In this document: piece by piece, positions 5,845 to 12,517 of the stretch
How positions within the stretch are numbered: the first letter of the stretch is position 1
Layout: each line of letters begins with the position of its first letter
Source of the DNA: a virus
IMG/VR virus record: IMGVR_UViG_3300032309_000360
Coordinates: 1-20,351 of that record
Strand: one strand, 5' to 3'
DNA length: 20,351 bases
Translations under genes and position numbers: made by a program
Notes under the pieces: generated by a model
The model's database searches: none
What the model was told of the DNA's origin: nothing
The model's input: only the letters and a program-made list of their open reading frames with translations

Positions 5845-6897
5845 TCAATATTCAATCACAACGACGCCGTTGCCGCCTGACGTGCTGCCGCTGCCACCAG
5901 CCCCAATAGTAACGGTTAAAGTGTTGCCTGGAGTTAGGTTTTTTAGATAAGAAATTGCGGTACCGCCGCCGCCGCCGCCGCCGCCGGGGGCGGTGCTAGT
6001 GCTGCTTGACACGCCTGCGCCGCCGCCGCCATAATTACCACCAGAACCCGCTTGACCGCCTCCACCAAAAAATGAACTTCCGCCCGGCTGCCAACCCATA
6101 AATCCGTTTTGACTTGATGATTGTCCGGGATCACCACTAAAGTTTAAATTGCCCCCAGAAGCACTGCCACCAGCGCCCCCCGTTGACCCGTTATTACTTG
6201 GTCCCCCTGCGCCGCCGTTTCCAGTTATAGTGCTTATAGTTTGCGTACCAGAAGCTAAAGAAGTATCTCCTCCCGCGCTACCAGCACTGCCGGGTTGACC
6301 GCCTCCGCCGCCGCCGCCGCCAATGACCGTCACTTTTATAGTAGCTATGCCCGCGGGAATCGTAAACGTTCCAGAACTTGCAACAACCGTCAGATTTTGA
6401 AATGGTGCCGCTGGTGCGGCTGCACTGGTCCACGTTGTCCCATTGCTGGTAAGTAAATTACCAGATGCCCCCGGCGCAACTGCTTGCAACGCTGAAGTGC
6501 CATTACCTAAAAGAACGTTATTAGCCGTGAGCGTCGCCGCGCCTGTACCGCCGTTTGCAACAGGCAACGTACCCGTTAGGTCGCTTGTTGGAATTGTAGC
6601 TGAACCAGTTAAAGGTGAAGTGCCGCTACCCTTAACGTAACCAGTTAGCGTTGACGCGCCTGTACCGCCGTTAGCGACAGGTACGTTAGTGACAGCCAGC
6701 GTTCCGCCAGACAACGCCAAGGCCGTACCTGCACTAATTTCTTCGGCAGCGCCTGTGCCAGCAGTAGTGCGGCCTAGCAACCTATTGGTGGCAAGCGTCA
6801 GTTGATGCTCTGCGTTCCAATTAGATGGCTGAACAATCGTTGCGTCGGCGCTGTCAATTTTGGCGGACTGAAAAGTATGTTTAAGGCTTACGGGCAT
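5845..6897 (-). CDS. Tail-fibre-like protein with glycine-rich C-terminus, 350 aa
   Basis: The N-terminus (MPVSLKHTFQSAKIDSADAT) with QPSNWNAEHQLT is typical of phage fibre proteins. Residues about 40-70 read LLGRTTAGTGAAEEISAGTA, a common fibre repeat. VANGGTGA occurs at about 74-81 and 113-120, a 39-residue repeat typical of fibre shafts. From about 175, SSGTFTIPAGIATIKVTVIG leads into a Gly-rich domain ending GNTLTVTIGAGGSG and VVVIEY. The Gly-rich end resembles that of the FN3 adhesin at 3724-4890, so the virion may carry two related adhesins. The ATG overlaps the portal stop by one base (TAATG) with AGGA eight bases upstream. Confidence 0.75.
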   Translation of the reverse strand: MPVSLKHTFQSAKIDSADATIVQPSNWNAEHQLTLATNRLLGRTTAGTGAAEEISAGTALALSGGTLAVTNVPVANGGTGASTLTGYVKGSGTSPLTGSATIPTSDLTGTLPVANGGTGAATLTANNVLLGNGTSALQAVAPGASGNLLTSNGTTWTSAAAPAAPFQNLTVVASSGTFTIPAGIATIKVTVIGGGGGGGGQPGSAGSAGGDTSLASGTQTISTITGNGGAGGPSNNGSTGGAGGSASGGNLNFSGDPGQSSSQNGFMGWQPGGSSFFGGGGQAGSGGNYGGGGAGVSSSTSTAPGGGGGGGGTAISYLKNLTPGNTLTVTIGAGGSGSTSGGNGVVVIEY

Positions 6898-9143
6898 TAC
6901 ATCATTCCTTCAGGCGGCATAGGTGGTTGCTCTGGCATCTCAGGCATACCGCCCATTTCTGGCATTGGTTGCTGTGGTGGCATTTCTTCGTTCATCATGG
7001 GCTGTTCACGCATTTCGGGTGATCCGTTAATCAAATCGCCTGTGTCTAGCGCGCCAGCAATTGTACCCATGACAATATCCTGAATTTGCTCTTCTGTCAT
7101 CCCTGCTTGCATCGCACTGATACGTTTTGTTTCCGCATCGTAGGCGTCTACCTGCGCTTTGTATTCCTTGATGTCTACTTCGCGCTTCGCAACGTCTGCC
7201 TGCACACCTTCAATAATATCGACCATGCGGTTCAGTTCTTGCGCCATGACTTCCATTTGCTGCTGTGCAGCAGCCATTTCAGGTGACTCATCGCCTTCAG
7301 CCAACACTTTGGGATCAAGAATCTTTTTGAAACGGTTTGCCATTTCCTGCGCGCCGGGCCAATCCATGTTCTTGATGAACAAATCGCCTGCAACAGCCCA
7401 AAGTTGTGGGTTGGATTGCAGAATCTGGCTCATAGCGTCGAGTGCTTCTTGACGTTTGGTCATGTAGCCGGGGCCAGTGGTGACCATAACGTCGTATGTA
7501 CCAACGCCGGGGTTGTAAATCTTTTCGATCAAACCGCCGGTTTCAAGGTCACGCACTTCGCGTACAGGTTCTTCCTGCGTCGGGTCCATTTTGACCATGC
7601 TGACTTCGCCATCAGCACCGATGATGCGTGCAATGCGCTGTGTATCGTAGATTTTAGGGATAAGATCGACGATTTGACGCGTGATGTGGCGAATAGCCCG
7701 CGCAAGGTTGTCAACATAGTGATACGTGCCGACATCGCCCTGCTTTTCGCGTGCGACGATAGCTTTTGCAGACCGTTCATTGCCTTGCTGGCCCAGTGAG
7801 GCGTCGTACTGGCCTGTAGTGGCCTTAATATCCTCTCCAGCGCCCATTTTAGCCTGTATAAGACCTGTTTGGGGTAGAGGTGGCTGTGCGCGTTGCGGCA
7901 GCGGTAGAGTGCCTCCAGCGCCGTCTGTAACGTCTGGATTGACTTCCAAATACGGCCAGTTGGTCGTGTTGGCAGTCTTCCACTGCTGTTCGTAGCCTTC
8001 AAACTGGCCGCCGTAGCCGATAAACGGCGCTTTAGGCGCCAATGCAAGCATTTCTGCCTCTTGGCTGGTCCAGTAGTTGTACATACGCTGGGCGTCTTTG
8101 GCGTTACGCACAAGCCCAGAGATGTAAATTTGGCCGTCAACTTCCCATTCGTTGCCGATTACGCGCACGACAGGTATCCATTTACCGGGCCATTCGCGTT
8201 CGTCGAGGATGTCAAAGCCATTGGTCTTCATCCACATGACTTTTTTACGGTTTACTTCGCGTGTGCGAAGCGGTTTGCCGTACATTTCTTTAAGCTGCTT
8301 GTCTTCTGGCGAATTAGCCTTTGCAGTCTGGTTATTTGGGTACAGATGCAGCGTTTCGCGCTTGTAATCGTTGTAAAAATACTCCGCAATGCGGATCGTA
8401 TCTTCTTGTAACCACGACGAAATGCCTTGGTCGCCAACGCCTTGGCTATACAGCGTGCTGATTGGCGTCGCGTCAGGGAACAGACGCTCATATTCGGTTT
8501 TTAGAATGTCTTCAGTGATGAAGCACCACTCAGCGTCAGCGCCGCATGGGTCTTGGATCGTTGGGTCCATGTAAACGCTAAATGCGTTACGGACACGGCC
8601 AATCTTAACGTCCTGATCGAACGTATCGTCGTTGCAATACTCAGTCAGCAGGCGGATATAACCTTCGCCATAGGTGACTTGGTTGTCGCAAGCAGTGTCA
8701 TACGCAACGTCGGCGTCCGACATATACTCAATGTGGCGTACCACACCGTTAAAAATCTCTGCTACCTGTACGTCAGCATTGTCATCGGCAGGTATAACCT
8801 TACCATTTGGACGGTTTTGACGCTGTTCGTTCGTCACCTGACGGACGTGTTGAGGCAATTTGTTAATTGTCAAGCATGGACGTGCGTTAATTGCCTGTCC
8901 TTGCACGCTTCCGCGTGTTGACAGCACGTCAGCAGGCCATTGCCACTGGTTGTCAGGGCTGCCGGCCATGAAGCGTAGATCGTCCAACTCGTCTTCACGG
9001 CTGTCCGAATACGCTGATTGCGCCATTGTGAGGCGGCTACGCATGGTAGCCATCTTGTCATGGTCATCGCCAGTAGTTTTAGGCCCGTTAGAGCCTACGT
9101 TGGCAACTTTGCCTGCCGTGTTAATGCCTGTGGGGTCGGCCAT
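6897..9143 (-). CDS. Portal protein, P22 type, 748 aa
   Basis: The protein contains ARPCLTINKLPQHVRQVTNE, then QRQNRPNGKVIPADDNADVQ, DVAYDTACDNQVTYGEGYIR and VYMDPTIQDPCGADAEWCFI, all close to the pattern of P22-type portals (P22 portal 725 aa, so length fits). A central block includes GNEWEVDGQIYISGLVRNAK and QYDASLGQQGNERSAKAIVA, typical of the clip/stem part; the C-terminal part is a long charged helix (barrel-like) from about 620 to 690, then a Met/Pro-rich tail (PPQQPMPEMGGMPEMPEQPP). The portal is the DNA channel of the head and the docking site of terminase and tail. Only a short AGG lies before the ATG; the preceding small gene ends three bases upstream, in the same frame. Confidence 0.92.
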   Translation of the reverse strand: MADPTGINTAGKVANVGSNGPKTTGDDHDKMATMRSRLTMAQSAYSDSREDELDDLRFMAGSPDNQWQWPADVLSTRGSVQGQAINARPCLTINKLPQHVRQVTNEQRQNRPNGKVIPADDNADVQVAEIFNGVVRHIEYMSDADVAYDTACDNQVTYGEGYIRLLTEYCNDDTFDQDVKIGRVRNAFSVYMDPTIQDPCGADAEWCFITEDILKTEYERLFPDATPISTLYSQGVGDQGISSWLQEDTIRIAEYFYNDYKRETLHLYPNNQTAKANSPEDKQLKEMYGKPLRTREVNRKKVMWMKTNGFDILDEREWPGKWIPVVRVIGNEWEVDGQIYISGLVRNAKDAQRMYNYWTSQEAEMLALAPKAPFIGYGGQFEGYEQQWKTANTTNWPYLEVNPDVTDGAGGTLPLPQRAQPPLPQTGLIQAKMGAGEDIKATTGQYDASLGQQGNERSAKAIVAREKQGDVGTYHYVDNLARAIRHITRQIVDLIPKIYDTQRIARIIGADGEVSMVKMDPTQEEPVREVRDLETGGLIEKIYNPGVGTYDVMVTTGPGYMTKRQEALDAMSQILQSNPQLWAVAGDLFIKNMDWPGAQEMANRFKKILDPKVLAEGDESPEMAAAQQQMEVMAQELNRMVDIIEGVQADVAKREVDIKEYKAQVDAYDAETKRISAMQAGMTEEQIQDIVMGTIAGALDTGDLINGSPEMREQPMMNEEMPPQQPMPEMGGMPEMPEQPPMPPEGMM

Positions 9144-9146
9144 AAC

Positions 9147-9287
9147 CTATTTCTTGCCCTTCTTGGCGGCTTCGCGCTTGACGCTGTAGGCAATAGCTAC
9201 AGCCTGCTTGACAGGCTTGCCAGCGTTTACTTCAGCCTTAATGTTCTTGCGAAACGCAGCTTTGCTGGGTGACTTAGTAAGGGGCAT
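9147..9287 (-). CDS. Tiny Lys-rich protein, 46 aa
   Basis: The sequence starts MPLTKSPSKAAFRKNIKAEV and continues NAGKPVKQAVAIAYSVKREA, then AKKGKK. I recall very similar mini-proteins in many phages (F-x-K-N-x-x-x-E-x-x-A-G-K-P-x-K-Q-A-V-A-I-A-Y-S-V), with no known function. GAAG before the ATG (9285-9287) is the likely ribosome-binding site, inside the tail of the previous gene. The stop is TAG (9147-9149), followed by GTT and then the portal ATG in the same frame, so amber readthrough would fuse it to the portal. Confidence 0.75.
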   Translation of the reverse strand: MPLTKSPSKAAFRKNIKAEVNAGKPVKQAVAIAYSVKREAAKKGKK

Positions 9288-9289
9288 GA

Positions 9290-9517
9290 TTACTTCTTTT
9301 TGCCCATCGGTGTTGGCTTCATCCGCACTGTTAGGCTGATGGCTTTCTGCGGTTTAACAGGCGCTGGGCGACCGCCGGCTGCGCTTGTGGTACCTTCGCG
9401 GGCCAGAATCTTCATGGCTGCTGCCTTGCGGGCTGGATCGCGGTTAGCAATAGCTGCTTTTTCGGACTTCATAGTCCCGGCTTTGTACAGGCTTTTACCG
9501 TATTTATCTGCTGGCAT
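9290..9517 (-). CDS. Small basic protein, 75 aa, unknown function
   Basis: The sequence starts MPADKYGKSLYKAGTMKSEK and ends ISLTVRMKPTPMGKKK, with a helical AAIANRDPARKAAAMKILAR in the middle. It is strongly basic and has no membrane segment. AAAGG seven bases upstream supports the ATG, which directly follows the TAA of the 49-aa gene. It belongs to a run of four Lys-rich mini-genes between large terminase and portal. A role in DNA or virion packaging is possible from charge and place but not shown. Confidence 0.65.
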   Translation of the reverse strand: MPADKYGKSLYKAGTMKSEKAAIANRDPARKAAAMKILAREGTTSAAGGRPAPVKPQKAISLTVRMKPTPMGKKK

Positions 9518-9667
9518 TTACTTACCTTTCTTAGCGGTTTTGGCGCTGTCCTTAAACGCCTTGGCAGTTGGTGCGCCTTTAGCGCCCGGTTTACGCATTT
9601 TCTCGCCTGATCCGGCGGCAATGCGGGCTTTTTTAGCATGGATATTTGCGTACAGTCCGGGTTTCAT
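9518..9667 (-). CDS. Tiny basic protein, 49 aa, unknown function
   Basis: The protein starts MKPGLYANIHAKKARIAAGS and continues GEKMRKPGAKGAPTAKAFKD, then SAKTAKKGK. This pattern (M-K-P-G-L-Y-x-N-I-H-A-K, R-K-P-G-x-K-G-A-P-T) is one I recall from many phage genomes. The start at 9665-9667 is chosen because it shares ATGA with the upstream gene and has AGGTGG eight bases upstream; another ATG six bases earlier would sit too near that site. Function unknown. Confidence 0.75.
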   Translation of the reverse strand: MKPGLYANIHAKKARIAAGSGEKMRKPGAKGAPTAKAFKDSAKTAKKGK

Positions 9668-9930
9668 GAGCATTTCCACCTTTTCAAACTAGCTTTGGCG
9701 CGTTCGCCGTTCTTAGCCTTGGCTGCTACCGCACCCATGCGCGCACAAAACGACGCTTTGCGGCCTGCATCCGCTTTTGTCTTCGGGTTGGGTGCAGGTG
9801 CCTTTAACTTGCTGCCTGTCGCAGCATTATACTTGGCTCTGCCAGCGGCTGTCAGTCCCGCGCCCTTTGACACAGGCAATTTCTCGCCCCTGCCAACGGA
9901 TAGCGACACCGATTTTTTCTTGTCCGCCAT
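9664..9930 (-). CDS. Small basic Cys-containing protein, 88 aa
   Basis: The protein starts MADKKKSVSLSVGRGEKLPV and continues SKGAGLTAAGRAKYNAATGS, then KTKADAGRKASFCARMGAVA and ASLKRWKCS. I recall a family with the pattern L-T-x-x-G-R-x-K-Y-N-x-x-T-G-x-x-L-K-x-P, then R-x-S-F-C-A-R-M, then A-L-x-K-W-x-C in phages and bacteria (possibly DUF6321; not certain). Two conserved Cys could bind metal. The start at 9928-9930 overlaps the terL stop (TAATG); an ATG 15 bases earlier is the alternative. It shares ATGA with the next gene. Confidence 0.75.
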   Translation of the reverse strand: MADKKKSVSLSVGRGEKLPVSKGAGLTAAGRAKYNAATGSKLKAPAPNPKTKADAGRKASFCARMGAVAAKAKNGERAKASLKRWKCS

Positions 9931-11465
9931 TAACTGCCCATCCACGATGTAGATATTCCAGAGGAAGAATACGCGCTTACGCGGCGGTTGTCAACGCGCG
10001 ACAGACGCGGATCGGTAGATGCCACAGGAAACGCGAACGTGACCGCTATGGCGTCCGCTGCGTCAGGCGATGCTAGGCCGCGCGCCTTCATATCTTTCTT
10101 GCTTTCGAGGAACAGCGTACCCTTGCTGTCAGGCTTAGTGCGCGGACTGATGAGGTCCGTCTTTAGGAAGCGGTCACTCGGTATGTGGCCTGTTTTCAGC
10201 CAATCCCGCATGGCACCCCACATCTCTGCGCGTTTGTTGCCCCACATGGTCTGGTTCTTAGCCTTATTGCCGAAGTTCACGCCGCGTATCTTGTACCGCT
10301 GTTCCTTCAGTCGGTCTACGACGCCTGCACCTAGCCCGCCTTCGTCGATGCAGACCAGCGCAGGCTTGTACTGCTCTATGGCGTCGATGACGTGTCCAGC
10401 CACTTCCATAGTGTCTGCGCCGCGGTGTCTCCGTAGTTCCAAGATGTCACGCCCTTGGCGCACAGCAATGACGGTAGCGTCAGCCCCGAAGCGTGCAGGG
10501 TCAACACCTATGACGATGGGCGCTGTGGCATCTTTAGCCGGTGTGCGCTTCATGGCATCATCTACCAGATTGCTTCCAATGAACTGATCGTCACCTTCTG
10601 ACGGGAAATTACCGTAAACTTCGACGCTGGCTTGGTAGCTGTCTGGCCCATATTCGTCGATGATGCGCTGATACAGGTTTTTATCTGTACCCTCGACATC
10701 GCGTGCGTCGATGACGCGTGTCTGCCAGAACGCCCGCTTGCTGTGGAAGGTTTCGTAGAAATAGCCAGTGTTCCGCCGCGGGTTGGAAAAGGCCAGATGG
10801 AAACGATGCGGCGTATTTTCTGTGAAGAAACCGTCGCTGACAGACCATATCGAGTCTGGAATACCGCTGGCTTCGTCGAAGATCAGCATCACACCGTCGA
10901 AGTTGTGAACACCAGCGTATGCGTCAGGGTTTTCTTCCGACCACAGCCGGCCCTCGACTGACCAGTAGCGCGTACCTTTCTTCAAGTCCCGCTCGACCAG
11001 TTCTGTCAGCCACTTGGCTGGCATGATGCGTGTGGCTGCTATCTCGAACCAGTGACTGTTAAGGCTCATTGCCAGCCACTTAGTTATTTCTGCCCATGTT
11101 ACGGACCGCAACTGCGCCTCGGAGTTGGCCGACACGATGGTGGTCGAGCCGATCCGTGACGATAGCATCCATATCGTCAGCCATGACACTAGCGCCGACT
11201 TGCCGATACCGCGGCCTGACGCAATCGCCAGCCGCGCAGTGTCGAAGTCAACCTTGCCGTTGTTCGCCTTGATGTGGTCGCGCAGGTCGCCGAGTATCTG
11301 ACGCTGCCATTTGCGCGGTCCGGGGAAATGTTCCAGCGGTGTGCCCTGCTGTCCCCACGGGAATGTATATAATACGAAAGCTAGTGGGTCATCCTTCAGG
11401 CTGGGTGACCACAACCTTGCCATCAACTCCATCTCGTCTTGCGCTGAGTATATCGGCTGCTGCAT
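9930..11465 (-). CDS. terL: Terminase large subunit, 511 aa
   Basis: TerL cuts concatemeric phage DNA and drives it into the head through the portal. The ATPase has Walker A at about residues 82-91 (ASGRGIGKSA) and Walker B with catalytic acid at about 193-200 (MLIFDEAS), followed by the coupling-motif area SNPRRN. The C-terminal RNase H-like nuclease is shown by IGVDPARFGADATV (first Asp near 322), LVCIDEGGLGAGVV (second near 374) and LASPDAADAIAVTFAF (third near 468-471). The length fits P22-like TerL (about 500 aa). Its start lies inside terS, 77 bases before the terS stop, in another frame. A GGAT about ten bases upstream is the only ribosome-binding candidate, so coupling to terS is likely. 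Confidence 0.95.
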   Translation of the reverse strand: MQQPIYSAQDEMELMARLWSPSLKDDPLAFVLYTFPWGQQGTPLEHFPGPRKWQRQILGDLRDHIKANNGKVDFDTARLAIASGRGIGKSALVSWLTIWMLSSRIGSTTIVSANSEAQLRSVTWAEITKWLAMSLNSHWFEIAATRIMPAKWLTELVERDLKKGTRYWSVEGRLWSEENPDAYAGVHNFDGVMLIFDEASGIPDSIWSVSDGFFTENTPHRFHLAFSNPRRNTGYFYETFHSKRAFWQTRVIDARDVEGTDKNLYQRIIDEYGPDSYQASVEVYGNFPSEGDDQFIGSNLVDDAMKRTPAKDATAPIVIGVDPARFGADATVIAVRQGRDILELRRHRGADTMEVAGHVIDAIEQYKPALVCIDEGGLGAGVVDRLKEQRYKIRGVNFGNKAKNQTMWGNKRAEMWGAMRDWLKTGHIPSDRFLKTDLISPRTKPDSKGTLFLESKKDMKARGLASPDAADAIAVTFAFPVASTDPRLSRVDNRRVSAYSSSGISTSWMGS

Positions 11466-11898
11466 GGTGTGTGTTATCCTCTAGCTGCGCTGGGGGCGTC
11501 ACGTCAGTGTACAGCCCTTCGATGACGCGCGACTGTGCTTTTTCCAGCGCGCCTGTGATGCTTATCTGTTGGTCGATGTTTACGTCGATCTGCTGCTTGG
11601 CTACCCAGCCGTGCTGATGCTTAAGTATCTCTAGCGCAGCCTTGCTGTCGCCATCGCGTGCCGCCTCGTACATAGTCTTGGCCGCGGTCATCTCGCCGTC
11701 GGCACGACCTTTGATCTCCGCCATCTCCACCAGCGGGTCCGCATCCGCCAGCACGCGGAACTGCCGCGGGGTTAATCCAGCGGCCATAGCGAGGCTGTCA
11801 CCTTTTAGGCCGTAGCGCGCAGCTTCATAGATTGCCTCTAGCCGCGCCTCGGTGGCCTGCGTCCGCTCTGGTGTGAATGGCAGTGAGTAGAAAGTCAT
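11389..11898 (-). CDS. terS: Terminase small subunit, 169 aa
   Basis: TerS recognises the packaging site and regulates TerL. The protein starts MTFYSLPFTPERTQATEARL, with a DNA-binding-like helical N-terminus (LEAIYEAARYGLKGDSLAMA followed by AGLTPRQFRVLAD, a helix-turn-helix layout in which LTPRQFR would be the recognition helix), a central helix pair (KTMYEAARDGDSKAALEILK then HQHGWVAK), and a short oligomerisation region (QQISITGALEKAQSRVIEGL). Q-x-x-V-x-x-x-x-x-I after H-x-x-G-W is common in TerS. The start at 11896-11898 is preferred because a strong promoter lies just upstream and its transcript would begin at about this ATG. An upstream ATG at 11920-11922 adds 8 residues but lies inside the promoter. 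Neither has a Shine-Dalgarno. Confidence 0.8.
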   Translation of the reverse strand: MTFYSLPFTPERTQATEARLEAIYEAARYGLKGDSLAMAAGLTPRQFRVLADADPLVEMAEIKGRADGEMTAAKTMYEAARDGDSKAALEILKHQHGWVAKQQIDVNIDQQISITGALEKAQSRVIEGLYTDVTPPAQLEDNTHHAAADILSARRDGVDGKVVVTQPEG

Positions 11899-11905
11899 TG
11901 GGCGT

Positions 11906-11934
11906 ACTATAGTGTGTTGCATTCTAATTTGCAA
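11906..11934 (-). promoter_or_regulatory. Leftward late promoter before terS, with AT-rich UP-like element
   Basis: TTGCAA (11929-11934, 4 of 6 matches) and TATAGT (11906-11911, 5 of 6) lie exactly 17 bp apart. T/A tracts directly upstream (about 11935-11950) look like an UP element. The expected start, 6-8 bases after the -10, falls at or next to the terS ATG at 11898, which gives a leaderless or nearly leaderless message. It would drive the whole leftward structural operon. Confidence 0.6.
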
Positions 11935-12178
11935 AAAATAAAAAATTGTTTGCGGACCTACCCGCGACAGTCACGCGGCCCACCGGCCCTACCCCCACCC
12001 CTCCAGCATTATGTTAAATTCAATCTGGCGTTGTGGCTGGCTGGCTCACGCTTGCGTTTGCTGGCTTGCGTTGCGCTACGCGATTAGCGTTCTTGTTCTG
12101 TTCTGGCTGGATTAGAAATGGCCTTTCCCTTTCCACGTTGCGAGCGGTTCGCAAAAACACATCTGCTAGCTGGCTAGC

Positions 12179-12190
12179 TACGCGCGCGTA
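12179..12190. repeat. 12-bp perfect palindrome TACGCGCGCGTA
   Basis: TACGCGCGCGTA reads the same on both strands. It directly follows two GCTAGC hexamers (12165-12170 and 12173-12178) and is flanked by the direct repeat AAAAACACAT (12153-12162 and 12190-12199). It could be a protein-binding site. Confidence 0.6.
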
Positions 12191-12225
12191 AAAACACATA
12201 GGCGGTTTAGGCTATGCGATCGCGT

Positions 12226-12271
12226 GTCATGACTGCGTAGGTCATGACGTCATGACTGCGTAGGTCATGAC
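12226..12271. repeat. Two tandem 23-bp repeats built from a palindromic octamer
   Basis: Units 12226-12248 and 12249-12271 are identical. Each is GTCATGAC, TGCGTAG, GTCATGAC; GTCATGAC is its own reverse complement, so four palindromic half-sites lie at 12226, 12241, 12249 and 12264, with 15, 8 and 15 bp between their starts. The layout suggests two dimer-binding sites side by side. Confidence 0.95.
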
Positions 12272-12303
12272 TGCTTTACGTTCGCGTAAGGTTTGAGGGT
12301 AAG

Positions 12304-12330
12304 TTAGGCTATTTAGGCTATTTAGGCTAT
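12304..12330. repeat. Three tandem copies of TTAGGCTAT (iteron/operator-like)
   Basis: The 9-bp unit occurs at 12304-12312, 12313-12321 and 12322-12330 without gaps. A fourth direct copy is at 12207-12215 and two inverted copies are at 12419-12427 and 12494-12502. Copies on both sides of the AT-rich block suggest binding sites for one regulator or initiator. Confidence 0.9.
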
Positions 12331-12355
12331 CGGGTTTCAGTTGCCCTAAAAGCAT

Positions 12356-12383
12356 TTGTAACACTGTATCATAACCATATAGG
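12356..12383 (+). promoter_or_regulatory. Weak candidate rightward promoter for the early genes
   Basis: TTGTAA (12356-12361) and TATAGG (12378-12383) are 16 bp apart, each with 4 of 6 consensus matches. It points to the early genes but leaves over 200 bases of leader. No better rightward promoter is visible. Confidence 0.25.
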
Positions 12384-12386
12384 TTA

Positions 12387-12415
12387 ATTATATCATTTCA
12401 TCACTAACTTAACAT
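12387..12415 (-). promoter_or_regulatory. Leftward extended -10 promoter inside the repeat region
   Basis: On the minus strand TGATATAAT (12387-12395) is a perfect extended -10 (TGnTATAAT). The -35 at 17 bp (ATGTTA, 12410-12415) matches poorly, which extended -10 promoters tolerate. Transcription would start near 12380 and run through the TTAGGCTAT triplet towards terS, giving about 480 bases of leader. A TTAGGCTAT copy in inverted orientation (12419-12427) lies just upstream and three copies lie just downstream, well placed to repress it. Confidence 0.5.
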
Positions 12416-12468
12416 CCAATAGCCTAAACCGCCAATCCACCCTTCAAAGCCGCGGGAATCTGCCGTTT

Positions 12469-12517
12469 AAAAATAGTCATTTCGCCTAATCCCATAGCCT
12501 AACAAATGACTATTTTT
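12469..12517. repeat. Perfect 14-bp inverted repeat with 21-base loop
   Basis: AAAAATAGTCATTT (12469-12482) and AAATGACTATTTTT (12504-12517) are exact reverse complements. The spacer holds an ATAGCCTAA copy (12494-12502). The stem has A/T at its outer ends and little G+C, so it is more like an operator or origin element than a good terminator, though a weak bidirectional terminator is possible. Confidence 0.9.

Larger units (their letters stand above)
12201..12433. repeat. 15-bp inverted repeat enclosing the AT-rich block
   Basis: GGCGGTTTAGGCTAT at 12201-12215 has its exact reverse complement at 12419-12433. The arms enclose the 23-bp tandem repeats, the 9-bp repeats and the AT-rich block with the extended -10 promoter. 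Both arms include the 9-bp unit TTAGGCTAT/ATAGCCTAA. Confidence 0.9.

Noticed and set aside
12138-12154. Small hairpin TTGCGA/TCGCAA as a terminator
   Set aside because: Only 6 bp, and no gene ends close by; A-run follows on the wrong side for either operon.
12226-12330. CRISPR-like repeats
   Set aside because: Units abut directly with no spacers, and no cas gene is near; operator/iteron repeats explain them better.
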